64,000 nucleotides of DNA from assembly GCF_026162425.1 (NCBI RefSeq), contig NZ_JAOBQJ010000005.1, positions 248,001 to 312,000 of the forward strand, given 5' to 3'. The translations under genes were made by a program, and so were the position numbers. Within the stretch, counting starts at the first letter, position 1; the number at the start of each line of letters is the position of its first letter. Origin of the DNA: Flexivirga meconopsidis. Its GTDB lineage: Bacteria; Actinomycetota; Actinomycetes; Actinomycetales; Dermatophilaceae. The notes under the pieces are model-generated. The model had not been told where the DNA came from. It made no database searches and saw only the letters and a list, made by a program, of their open reading frames with translations. Shown here piece after piece: positions 35,839 through 43,672 of this stretch.

Positions 35839-36588
35839 CTACGCCCCAGGGAGGAGGGCGATCGCCGCTGCCGCCGCCTCGGGGCTGTCGACCGTGGTGA
35901 CACCGGCCGCCTGCGCCGGGCGGCGCACGACGACGACCGGCACCCCGAGCTGCGCCGCGGCAGCCAGTTTGGCGGCGGTGTAACTGCCGCCGGAGTCCTT
36001 GGTCAGCAGCACGTCGACCCGGTGCTGCCGCATCAGCGCCACTTCCCCGGGTATGACGTAGGGCCCCCGATCGTGCACGACCCGCCACGCGGTCGGCACC
36101 TCGACGTCGGGGTCCACGACGCGCAGCAGCACCTCGCGGCCGGCCCAGGCGGACGTGAAGAACGGCAGCGTCTGGCGCCCCGTCGTGAGGAACGGCCGCT
36201 GCCCCCATCGCTCGGCTTTCTCGCGCGCCGCGTCGTAGTCGTCGGCCCAGTGCCAGGTGTGCGCGTCAGGGTGCTCGGCCCATCCGGGCCGCGCCAGCCT
36301 GATGAGCGCAATCCCGCTCTCAGCACAGGCTTTTCGGGCGTTCTCCCGCATCCCGGTGGCAAAGGGGTGGGTTGCGTCGACGACTGCCTCAACCCGGTGC
36401 TCCGTCAGGTAGTCGCGCATCCCGGTCACACCGCCGAATCCGCCGATCCGCACCTGCCCCACCGGCAGCCGGGGTGAGGCCACGCGTCCCGCGAGCGAGG
36501 AGGTCAAGTCGTGGCCCCCGTCATACAGGATTTCGGCGAGGGCGCGGGCTTCGGCGGTCCCACCGAGCACCAGTACACGCACCTGCAC
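35839..36588 (-). CDS. cobK: Precorrin-6A reductase
   Basis: 249-aa NADPH-dependent enzyme giving precorrin-6B (dihydro-precorrin-6X). The N-terminal VLVLGGTAEARALAEIL binds the dinucleotide; VVDATHPFATGMRENARKAC and LLTKDSGGSYTAAKLAAA are family signatures. The start GTG at 36588 gives the usual length; a second GTG at 36582 is possible. It stands alone on the minus strand at the edge of the cluster, only 27 bp from the divergent Fe-S protein gene, so the promoters overlap. Confidence 0.93.
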   Translation of the reverse strand: MQVRVLVLGGTAEARALAEILYDGGHDLTSSLAGRVASPRLPVGQVRIGGFGGVTGMRDYLTEHRVEAVVDATHPFATGMRENARKACAESGIALIRLARPGWAEHPDAHTWHWADDYDAAREKAERWGQRPFLTTGRQTLPFFTSAWAGREVLLRVVDPDVEVPTAWRVVHDRGPYVIPGEVALMRQHRVDVLLTKDSGGSYTAAKLAAAAQLGVPVVVVRRPAQAAGVTTVDSPEAAAAAIALLPGA

Positions 36589-36615
36589 GAGGTTACCGGC
36601 CCGAGATAGCCTCCT

Positions 36616-37272
36616 ATGCCGATGGCCCACCCTCTCGGCGAACATCTCGCCTTCGACCTGCACGACCCGTCCGCGACGCCGGACGCGTCGTGGAGTCGTA
36701 TGACGGAGCTGCTCTCCCCCGCTTGGTTGAGGCAGCGAGTGGACACCGTGCAACGGCTGCTGCGTCAGCCCGGCGGCGCCCCCGTCGAACGGCGAGTGGC
36801 GGCCTCGACGGCGCACCTGGGCATCGTGGCGAAGCTGGTTGCCGCACACATTGGCGCACGGGCACTGGGGTGGCCGGGAGTCGTGCTGTCACCGGGCCAG
36901 GTGTGGTGCCGGGAAACGGCGGGTGGACCGTTGGCGTTCTCGTTCGCGGCTGCCACTCATCCGCGAGATCCGTTGCAGGACAGTGTCATCGAGACTTTCA
37001 CCGCCACCGTCGCCGACAGCTTCGCGGTCAGCGAGCGGGTGCTGTGGGGCAACGTCGGATCGGCCGCCAACAGCACGGTCACGCTGATGCGAATGTCCCG
37101 GCCCGACCTCGTGCCGGCCGCGACCGCCGAGGCCGACACTGTCCTCGCGGATCCGCGCATCGACGGCGGTGGCCTCCGCAGCGGCCCGGGCTTCCGGCGG
37201 CGCAGCTGCTGCCTCATCTACCGCGCCGCGGGCACCCGCGAAGCCATCTGCGGCGACTGCGTGCTCGGTTGA
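36616..37272 (+). CDS. FhuF-like (2Fe-2S)-binding protein
   Basis: 218-aa cytoplasmic protein. The C-terminal cluster-binding motif has C198, C199, C212 and C215 (CC-x12-C-GD-C), as in FhuF-type ferric-siderophore reductases, where the spacing is usually CC-x10-C-x2-C. The rest is weakly conserved helical sequence. FhuF members reduce Fe(III) in siderophores. Its place at the border of the cob genes, divergent from cobK, raises the alternative that it helps reduce Co(II) corrinoids (inference; the recognised CobR is missing). Start at 36616 or the second ATG at 36622. Confidence 0.75.
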   Translation: MPMAHPLGEHLAFDLHDPSATPDASWSRMTELLSPAWLRQRVDTVQRLLRQPGGAPVERRVAASTAHLGIVAKLVAAHIGARALGWPGVVLSPGQVWCRETAGGPLAFSFAAATHPRDPLQDSVIETFTATVADSFAVSERVLWGNVGSAANSTVTLMRMSRPDLVPAATAEADTVLADPRIDGGGLRSGPGFRRRSCCLIYRAAGTREAICGDCVLG

Positions 37273-37335
37273 GCCCTGCTCTCCGACGGCGGATCCGTCC
37301 CGTCCACGAAAATTTTTCTCGCATCTGTTCCCATA

Positions 37336-37353
37336 GTGGAAATCGATTACTAC
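37336..37353. promoter_or_regulatory. LacI-type operator candidate before esterase
   Basis: GTGGAAATC/GATTACTAC forms an 18-bp imperfect palindrome (7 of 9 pairs) centred on the perfect AATCGATT (37341-37348), 45 bp before the esterase ATG. The layout resembles LacI-family sites. No regulator gene is adjacent. Confidence 0.45.
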
Positions 37354-37397
37354 AGTCGGCGGCACCAACCGTTACCAACCGAGGAAGGCCACATCGC

Positions 37398-38384
37398 ATG
37401 TCTTCGCATCAGCCCAGTCGACGCAGGGTGCTCAAGGGTGTCGGCGGCGTCGCGGCCGCGACCGCATTGGGGACCGCCGCCGGCGTCGCAGCCGCACCTC
37501 GCGCACACGCGGTGGACGGTTTGCAACAGATCGAGCATCAGAGCTTCGGCCGCATGCAGTACTACCGATTCAAGACCACCGCTCTCGCCTGGAACCCGGC
37601 GGTCAACGTGCTGTTGCCCGACGGCTACACACCCAGCAAGCGTTACCCCGTCTACTACCTCTTCCACGGTGGGGCTCAGGACTTCCGAAAGTTCGACCTC
37701 GAGGACCACATTCGCGACCTGACCGTGGGCAAGCAACTGATCATCGTGATGCCGGATGGCGGCACGGCCGGATGGCACGGTGACTTCGCGCAGAGCAGCT
37801 TGGGTGTGAGGCACTACGAGCAATTCCACATTCACCAGCTGATTCCGTGGGTGGATGCAACGTTCTCGACCTTCGCGGAATTTGCCGGTCGCGCCGTCGG
37901 CGGGTTCTCGATGGGTGGTTTTGGGGCGCTCAAATTCGCGCACGTCTACTACGGTCACTTCGCGTCGGTGTCGGCGCACTCGGGGCCGGCCAACCTGCGC
38001 AGCGCGGCCAACCTCGACATCGTCACGCACTGGATCAACGTCAGCTCGCTGGCCGAGTCAGGCACCTTCCCGCTCTATGCGAACGGCCCGCTCTCGCCGG
38101 CGTGGAATCAGCAGTTCGTGTCCCGGGACAACCCGTGCGAGCACATCGACAGGTTCCGCGGAAAGCGAATCTTCCTCGTGTCGGGCACCAACCAGTCAGA
38201 CGTCAACGAGCGCTTCGTCTTCGGCACCCAGCGCGAGTTCAAGGGCCTGCTCAACGGCGCCGGCATCGGTTACACGGCGTACGAACTCGGCGGTGCCGGT
38301 GACAACGGTGGACACTTCGTGCGCCGCGACCGACTCGTCGAGGACATCAACGGCGTAGTGGCGCACCTGCGCAAGGCGGGCTGA
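37398..38384 (+). CDS. Tat-exported alpha/beta-hydrolase (esterase D / antigen 85-like)
   Basis: 328-aa secreted esterase-type protein. Tat signal SRRRVLKG (7-14) with cleavage likely after AHA near residue 38. The alpha/beta-hydrolase domain shows YYLFHGGAQDFRKF (oxyanion region), the nucleophile elbow GGFSMGGFGALKFAH, and the His in GGHFVRRD; the acid is probably in the LVSGTNQSDVNE loop. Relatives include mycolyltransferases and feruloyl or acetyl xylan esterases; the substrate is not determined. The ATG at 37398 has GAGGAAGG upstream. A palindrome 45 bp upstream suggests sugar-type regulation. Confidence 0.85.
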   Translation: MSSHQPSRRRVLKGVGGVAAATALGTAAGVAAAPRAHAVDGLQQIEHQSFGRMQYYRFKTTALAWNPAVNVLLPDGYTPSKRYPVYYLFHGGAQDFRKFDLEDHIRDLTVGKQLIIVMPDGGTAGWHGDFAQSSLGVRHYEQFHIHQLIPWVDATFSTFAEFAGRAVGGFSMGGFGALKFAHVYYGHFASVSAHSGPANLRSAANLDIVTHWINVSSLAESGTFPLYANGPLSPAWNQQFVSRDNPCEHIDRFRGKRIFLVSGTNQSDVNERFVFGTQREFKGLLNGAGIGYTAYELGGAGDNGGHFVRRDRLVEDINGVVAHLRKAG

Positions 38385-38393
38385 TCGAGTCGC

Positions 38394-39389
38394 TCAGGTC
38401 ACCGGGTCGGCGGGCCGTGTGCGGAACCGGCGGCGGTATTCGGCAGGAGTCGTGTCGAGCCGCCGCCGGAAGGCCCGCACCAGAGTGTCGACCGTGCCGA
38501 GACCGCAGGCGCCCGCGATCCGGTCGAGCGTGTCGTCGGTTGTCTCCAGTCGATTGCGGGCCGCCTCGACGCGCAGCGACTCGACATACGCGTGCGGCGT
38601 CACCCCGAGCTCGGTCTTGAACAGCCTCGTCAGCTGACGGTCTCCGACGTGTGCCTCTGCCGCGAGTTCGCCTACGGTGAGCGGCTTTTGGAGGTTGCGG
38701 AGGATGTAGTGCCGCAGCTCCTCGATCCTCCGAGTGGTCGCGATCTGCTCGAGCGGCACGCTGAACTGGCTCTGCCCGCTCGGCCGCTTCAGATACATCA
38801 CCAGCTGCCGCGCGACGCGCAGTGCGACCCCCTCGCCGAGGTCGTCCGCGATGAGCGCCAGCGACAGGTCGAGGCAGGAGCTGATCCCCGCCCCGGTCCA
38901 GACGTCACCGTCCCGGATGAAGATCGGGTCGGCGTCGACCTCCACGGCCGGGTGATCGGCCGCCAACTGGGCGGCCGTCGACCAGTGGGTGGTGGCCCGC
39001 TTGCCGTCGAGCAGGCCGGCGGCGGCCAGCACGTGGGCGCCGACGCACACCGACGTCACCCGTCGCGTCCGTCTCGCCAATCGGTCCACGGCGGCGACGA
39101 TCTCGGGGTCGACCACGGGCTGCACCCGCCGGTCGGTGTCGACGTCAACCGCCCCGGGAACGATCAGGGTGTCGATCGCCCGTCGCGACAGTTGCTCGAA
39201 GGTCACATCCGGCAGCACGCGCACGCCGGCACCGGTCGTGACCGGGTCGGTCGTCGCCGCCGCCAGCACCACCTCGTATGACGCAGCGTCGTCGGTCACT
39301 CGCCGCGCGAGCGAGAACACCTCCGGCGGCCCCGTGACGTCCAGCAGATCGACCCGGTCGAACAGCACGATCACGATCAGGCGGTCCAC
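38394..39389 (-). CDS. GlxA-family regulator (DJ-1/PfpI plus AraC helix-turn-helix)
   Basis: About 331-aa transcription factor, second of its type in the window. The DJ-1/PfpI-like domain (about 1-165) includes TSVCVGAHVLAAAGLLDGKRATTHW. The AraC DNA-binding domain (about 220-325) includes VGELAAEAHVGDRQLTRLFK and a second helix pair near LDRIAGACGLGTVDTLVRAF. The GTG at 39389 is chosen because GGGAGAGG lies at proper spacing; the GTG at 39395 is too close to it. It diverges from the isochorismatase operon across a 163-bp region with a perfect 10-bp inverted repeat, so it very likely controls that operon. Confidence 0.9.
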   Translation of the reverse strand: MDRLIVIVLFDRVDLLDVTGPPEVFSLARRVTDDAASYEVVLAAATTDPVTTGAGVRVLPDVTFEQLSRRAIDTLIVPGAVDVDTDRRVQPVVDPEIVAAVDRLARRTRRVTSVCVGAHVLAAAGLLDGKRATTHWSTAAQLAADHPAVEVDADPIFIRDGDVWTGAGISSCLDLSLALIADDLGEGVALRVARQLVMYLKRPSGQSQFSVPLEQIATTRRIEELRHYILRNLQKPLTVGELAAEAHVGDRQLTRLFKTELGVTPHAYVESLRVEAARNRLETTDDTLDRIAGACGLGTVDTLVRAFRRRLDTTPAEYRRRFRTRPADPVT

Positions 39390-39428
39390 GTGCACCCTCT
39401 CCCCCGGCGGTCATGACACGGCCCTTGC

Positions 39429-39464
39429 GGCAATGTCGGTTTATGCAGGTTAGACGACATTGCC
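39429..39464. promoter_or_regulatory. Large inverted repeat between GlxA regulator and isochorismatase operon
   Basis: GGCAATGTCG (39429-39438) and CGACATTGCC (39455-39464) are perfect 10-bp inverted arms separated by 16 bp. The arm centres lie 26 bp apart, about two and a half helical turns. A partial extra copy (CCGACAT) follows the right arm. Two-site geometry suits an AraC-type dimer. Located about 40 bp before the regulator start and 88 bp before the first operon gene. Confidence 0.7.
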
Positions 39465-39552
39465 GACATCTGGCCAGCCGCGTAGCGTGGTGAGCACCGC
39501 ACCGGAAACCTGTGCTGAGTCATGAAAACCGTTATCTGAGAAGGGATTTCCC

Positions 39553-40143
39553 ATGTCTCGAACCACCCTGCGCCAGCTCAACAAGTTCGACGACGCTCCG
39601 GCGCCACTGGCCGACTCGACGCTGATCATGGTCGATTACCAGAACACCTACACGACAGGGGTTATGGAGCTCGACGGCTGGGAGGCGGCGCTCGAAGCCG
39701 CCGCCGGCCTCCTCGCGCAGGCGCGCGAAGCCGGCGCCACCGTCGTACACGTCATCAATGACGGAGGTGAGGGCACGCCCTACGACATCCGGGCGGAGAT
39801 CGGGCAGATCCACCCGGCGGTGGCTCCGATCGAGGGAGAAGCCGTGGTCGTCAAGCAGGTGCCGGACGCATTCGTCGACACCGACCTGGGCAACCTCGTC
39901 GACGCCGCCGGGAACGACAATCTGGTCATCGCCGGCTTCATGACCCACATGTGCGTCGCCTTCACGACCCAGGGCGCCTTCCTGCGCAGCAACCGGGCGA
40001 CGGTCGTCGCCAACGCCTGCGCCACCCGCTCGTTGCCAGTCGCCGGCGCCGACCTCGACGCGTGCCAGGTGCATTACGGCGCACTGGCCACCATCGGCGA
40101 CCTGTTCGGCGTGGTGGTCGCGAACGCGAAGGAGCTGAACTGA
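39553..40143 (+). CDS. Cysteine hydrolase, isochorismatase family (cytosolic)
   Basis: 196-aa enzyme of the isochorismatase-like superfamily. The catalytic triad is visible: D28 in VDYQNTYTTG, K101 in VVKQVPDAF and C134 in MTHMCVAFTTQGA, with the cis-peptide region before the Cys. Relatives hydrolyse isochorismate, nicotinamide, N-carbamoyl or biuret-like amides; the active-site Cys argues for an amidase-type reaction. Ribosome site GAGAAGGGA. It overlaps (TGATG) a lipoprotein paralogue sharing the segment from TLRxLNK to LDGW, which points to tandem duplication. Confidence 0.9.
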   Translation: MSRTTLRQLNKFDDAPAPLADSTLIMVDYQNTYTTGVMELDGWEAALEAAAGLLAQAREAGATVVHVINDGGEGTPYDIRAEIGQIHPAVAPIEGEAVVVKQVPDAFVDTDLGNLVDAAGNDNLVIAGFMTHMCVAFTTQGAFLRSNRATVVANACATRSLPVAGADLDACQVHYGALATIGDLFGVVVANAKELN

Positions 40144-40862
40144 TGAGCCGATGGTCAGGCCTGGCGGCCTTCGCCGCGGCAGGAACACTCGCGCTTGGCC
40201 TCAGCGCATGCGGTGCAGCCGGAAGCACGGCCCAGCCGAAGGCCCCCGCGACCTCCACCACGGCCGGCAAGAACCTTGCGAAGGACACGACGACACTTCG
40301 TGAGCTGAACAAACTCCCGGAGAGTCCGGCGACTCTCGCAGATGCGACGCTGGTGCTCGTCGACTACCAGAACGTCTACACGTCGGGCGCGATGAAGCTC
40401 GACGGTTGGCGGCCCGCGGTCGACAACGCGAAGCAGTTGCTCGACAGGGCGCGGGCGGCACGCACTCCGGTGATTCACATCGTCGACAAGGGGTACGACC
40501 TCAAATCGGCGCAAGGACAGATCATTCCGGCGCTCAAACCACGGGCCGGTGAGCAGGTGGTCGTCAAGAGTGTTCCCGACGCGTTTCGGGGCACCCGACT
40601 CCTCGCGGATCTCAAGAAGACCGGCAGGACGAAGGTCATCGTGGCGGGCTTCATGACCCACATGTGCACCCTGTTCACCACCCAGGGAGCGTTCGTCAAC
40701 GGATTCGCGCCGACCGTCATCGGCGACGCGTCGGCAACTCGTGCGCTCCCGCTGAGCGGTGACCCGAACGGGATACCGGCCGATGCGGTTCAACGCACCG
40801 CACTCGCAACAGTGCAGGACCTGTACGGCGTCGTCGTACCCGCCCAACGCGACCTTTCCTGA
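40143..40862 (+). CDS. Lipoprotein isochorismatase-fold hydrolase (exported paralogue)
   Basis: 239 aa. A signal peptide with lipobox LSAC (C23) and a Ser/Thr/Ala-rich tether (about 24-48) precede a full isochorismatase-like domain. The triad is conserved: D74 (VDYQNVYTSG), K142 (VVKSVPDAF) and C175 (MTHMCTLFTTQGA). It is clearly a paralogue of the cytosolic hydrolase just upstream, with a membrane anchor added. Members of this superfamily are normally cytoplasmic, so placement outside the membrane is unusual. Coupled by TGATG. The pair may act on the same substrate on both sides of the membrane (inference). Confidence 0.88.
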   Translation: MSRWSGLAAFAAAGTLALGLSACGAAGSTAQPKAPATSTTAGKNLAKDTTTLRELNKLPESPATLADATLVLVDYQNVYTSGAMKLDGWRPAVDNAKQLLDRARAARTPVIHIVDKGYDLKSAQGQIIPALKPRAGEQVVVKSVPDAFRGTRLLADLKKTGRTKVIVAGFMTHMCTLFTTQGAFVNGFAPTVIGDASATRALPLSGDPNGIPADAVQRTALATVQDLYGVVVPAQRDLS

Positions 40863-40905
40863 CCACCGACCGTCACCGATCACACCAAACCCACAGGGGG
40901 GAACC

Positions 40906-42021
40906 ATGTCCACAACTCGCCGCAGCTTCATGGGCGGAGTCTCGGTCGCGGGTGCCGCGACGTTACTCGCAACGCCGGGAGCGCAGGCCGCGACGACGTC
41001 TGAGACTGCCGCGGTCACGGCCGCGCAGGCGAAGGCGTCCATCCGCGCGGTGAACGCCGGAATGCGCTCGAACTATGCAGCTTTGAAGTCTGAACTGATC
41101 AAGCATCTGTCGCCCGTGATCGTCGTCGAGAACGACGCAAGGGGCGGCAAGTTCACCCTCGTCACCAGTGGCGGGCAGGAGTCGGTCAATCCCGTACCGG
41201 AGGCGTTCGAGCTGGCAAAGTCGATCGCGCATGTGCCGCTCGGGTGCTTCTCGGTGCTCGCCTCATACCTTGCCGACGAGATTCCGGCCGTGCCGAATGC
41301 CGGCCGCATCGACGCGCACGACGTGCTCATGGTGGCGTTCCGCGACGCGTCCTCCACCGCATGGACGGTGCCGTTGCAGGCGTATGCAGACACGCTGACC
41401 ACGGCACGCAAGAATCTGCCGGCGGCCCAGCTGCCACCGGAACTGACACAGTCGTGCACGAACATCCTCGACGGCGCGTTGCGCTTCATCCGCAGTTGCC
41501 TGGCAACGAAGCGTTTTGACATGCAGACGTTCGAATCCTTCTCGGGCAGTGTCTATCCCGACATCCGCACCAACATGAGGTTCGCGTCCGAAGCGCAGAT
41601 CTCCGGTGTCCAGAACGTCATGAACACATGGCGCGCCAGGCTGGGCGCCGCTGCCTGGTCGGACCTCTACACGGTGGTGGTCTCCCAATGGACGACCTCA
41701 GTCCTCAACCAGAACACGATCATCATCAAGGACTGCATGGATCCGGCCAAGGTGGAAACGCACCTGATCGATCTGCCCGGGCTCGAACCGCCGACCGACC
41801 CCATCTTCACTGCGTTGGACAATCTGGCCCGGATCGTCCAGGACAACGTCGCCGCCGAACTCGTCTTCCCCCGGGACACGAAGGTGGCCGATGCGCTCAA
41901 GGGAAGCCAGGACCTGCTGTCCGACGAGATCCTGAACCAACTCGGTAGCACGTCGCCGCTCAGCGCACCGACCTACAACCTGGCCAATGCTGCGGAAGGC
42001 ACGTGTCCGGTCCGACGGTGA
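40906..42021 (+). CDS. Tat-exported protein of unknown function
   Basis: 371-aa protein, third gene of the GlxA-controlled operon. Tat signal TTRRSFMGG (3-11) and cleavage likely after AQA near residue 28. The mature part is mostly helical, with four Cys and no recognised catalytic motif. It contains a long region (about 50-150) with IVVENDARGGKFTLVTSGGQ and a C-terminal helical section ending in TCPVRR. A strong ribosome site (GGGGGGAA) precedes the ATG. No family was recognised. Operon position suggests a binding or catalytic role with the exported hydrolase. Confidence 0.75.
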   Translation: MSTTRRSFMGGVSVAGAATLLATPGAQAATTSETAAVTAAQAKASIRAVNAGMRSNYAALKSELIKHLSPVIVVENDARGGKFTLVTSGGQESVNPVPEAFELAKSIAHVPLGCFSVLASYLADEIPAVPNAGRIDAHDVLMVAFRDASSTAWTVPLQAYADTLTTARKNLPAAQLPPELTQSCTNILDGALRFIRSCLATKRFDMQTFESFSGSVYPDIRTNMRFASEAQISGVQNVMNTWRARLGAAAWSDLYTVVVSQWTTSVLNQNTIIIKDCMDPAKVETHLIDLPGLEPPTDPIFTALDNLARIVQDNVAAELVFPRDTKVADALKGSQDLLSDEILNQLGSTSPLSAPTYNLANAAEGTCPVRR

Positions 42022-42033
42022 CTGCGCGTTAGC

Positions 42034-42077
42034 AGCCAGCCAGAAGTGGGACAGCCAATCTCCACTTCTGGCTGGTT
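42034..42077. terminator. Bidirectional terminator hairpin
   Basis: CCAGCCAGAAGTGG (42036-42049) and CCACTTCTGGCTGG (42062-42075) form a perfect 14-bp stem with a 12-base loop, in the gap between the Tat protein gene and the convergent alcohol dehydrogenase. There is only a short T tract. It probably stops transcription from both sides. Confidence 0.8.
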
Positions 42078-42102
42078 CATCGCGGCCACCGGTGACGGCG
42101 GG

Positions 42103-43287
42103 TCACGGCTGCAGCACCACCTTGATGCAGCCGTCCTCCTTCTTCTGGAACATGTCGTACCCCTTGGCGGCATCGGCCAGCGGGAGGTGGTGGGTCGCGA
42201 GGCCCTCAACGTCGAAGACGTCATCGTCGCGACTCAGCACGTCGCGCAGTTCGTCGGTCCAGCGGCGCACGTTCGCCTGGCCCATCCGCAGCGTGATCCC
42301 CTTGTCGAACATGTCCATCAGCGGCATCGGGTCGACCATGCCGCCGTAGACGCCGCTGAGGGAGACGGTGCCGCCGCGGCGCACCGCGTCGAGCGCGGTG
42401 TGGAGCGCCTTCAACCGGTCGATTCCGGCCCGCTCCATGGCTTTTCGGGCGATGGCCTGCGGCATACGGGTCACTGCGGAGGTCGCGGTCTTGGCCAGCG
42501 GGTCGCCGTGTGCCTCCATGCCGACGGCGTCGATCACCCGGTCGGCTCCACGGCCGCCGGTCAGTTGCCGGACGACATCGCCGACATCCTTGTCGCGGCG
42601 TATGTCGATCGTCTCGACCCCGTGCGCGTCCGCCATCGCCAGCCGCTCGTCGACCAGGTCCGCGCCGAACACCCTTGCAGCGCCTTGCTGTTGGGCGGCT
42701 CGGGTGGCGAGTTGCCCCACCGGGCCGAGTCCGACGACCAACACCGTGTCGCCGTCGGTGACGTCGGCGTAGCGGGCGCCCTGCCAGGCAGTCGGGAGGA
42801 TGTCCGACAGGTAGAGCCAGCGCTCGTCGGACCCGCTCTCCGGCACCTTCACCGGTCCATACTGCGCCTGAGGCACGCGCACGAATTCGGCTTGGCCACC
42901 CGGCACCGAGCCGTAGAGGCTGGTGTAGCCGAAGAGCGCAGCGCCCTTCTCCTGCGAACGCACCTGGGTCGTCTCGCACTGCGCCTGCAGGCCGTGGTTG
43001 CACATCCAGCAGTTGCCGCACGAGATGTTGAACGGTATGACGACTCGGTCGCCGGGACGCAGGTCGCCCGCGGCGGCACCAACCTCCTCGACGATGCCCA
43101 TCGTCTCGTGCCCGAGCACGTCGCCCTTGCTGAGGAACGGGCCGAGGACGCTGTAGAGGTGCAGATCGGACCCGCAGATTGCGGTCGAGGTGACGCGGAC
43201 GATCGCGTCGTGCGGCTCCTCGATCCGTGGGTCCGGCACGTCGATGACTTCGACGTTCTCCCGGGACTGCCAGGTCAGTGCCTTCAC
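42103..43287 (-). CDS. Zinc-dependent alcohol dehydrogenase (glutathione-independent formaldehyde dehydrogenase-like)
   Basis: 394-aa MDR-family oxidoreductase. Catalytic zinc ligands sit in TAICGSDLH and LGHETMGIV; the structural zinc loop is CGNCWMCNHGLQAQC with four Cys. The NAD site is VVGLGPVGQLATRAA. The long insertion and overall layout resemble FdhA-like threonine or formaldehyde dehydrogenases commonly annotated simply as zinc ADH. Substrate not determined. Monocistronic on the minus strand; ends opposite the terminator shared with the Tat protein operon. Confidence 0.9.
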   Translation of the reverse strand: MKALTWQSRENVEVIDVPDPRIEEPHDAIVRVTSTAICGSDLHLYSVLGPFLSKGDVLGHETMGIVEEVGAAAGDLRPGDRVVIPFNISCGNCWMCNHGLQAQCETTQVRSQEKGAALFGYTSLYGSVPGGQAEFVRVPQAQYGPVKVPESGSDERWLYLSDILPTAWQGARYADVTDGDTVLVVGLGPVGQLATRAAQQQGAARVFGADLVDERLAMADAHGVETIDIRRDKDVGDVVRQLTGGRGADRVIDAVGMEAHGDPLAKTATSAVTRMPQAIARKAMERAGIDRLKALHTALDAVRRGGTVSLSGVYGGMVDPMPLMDMFDKGITLRMGQANVRRWTDELRDVLSRDDDVFDVEGLATHHLPLADAAKGYDMFQKKEDGCIKVVLQP

Positions 43288-43462
43288 GTCGGCTCCTTCG
43301 CTCGCGTCAATCTTTACGATCGCCGCCTACCCGAGCGGTCCCGTGGGCAAACGGACCCGGACGGCGGACTCGCGCTCGCTTGCCCCGCCGATGTTGTGCA
43401 ACAGGCTTTCTCCCAACATCTCCGCTCGAGGTCGCTGACGAGCGTCGAGGGAAGCTGCCCTC

Positions 43463-43672
43463 GTGACGTTCGCGGTAAGCGCCTCCGGCATCACCATCGC
43501 AAGCATTGACAGCGCCTTCTGGGGCCTGTTGGGCGGTCTCGCGGTCTACCAGATGCTCAAACAGCAAGGCATCCAATTGCCGTGGCGAAACACCAGGCGC
43601 TCCTCCGAGGCGCCTACCGACACACCCGCTAGCTCGACCTCATCCGCGCCACGCGCACCGCCAGCAGGGTAG
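43463..43672 (+). CDS. Small putative membrane protein, unknown
   Basis: 69 aa from a GTG with GAGGGAAG 8 bp upstream. One hydrophobic stretch (about 5-28, FAVSASGITIAS to GGLAVYQ) is followed by a polar Ser/Pro/Thr tail. The last 44 bp overlap the end of the convergent SDR gene. Plausible because of the good ribosome site and membrane segment, but no family is recognised and the size is near noise for this GC content. Confidence 0.4.
   Translation: MTFAVSASGITIASIDSAFWGLLGGLAVYQMLKQQGIQLPWRNTRRSSEAPTDTPASSTSSAPRAPPAG

Noticed and set aside
43390-43420. GATGTTG/CAACATC inverted repeat
   Set aside because: Arms of only 7 bp with a 17-bp spacer in a region of unclear coding content; not convincing as operator or terminator.
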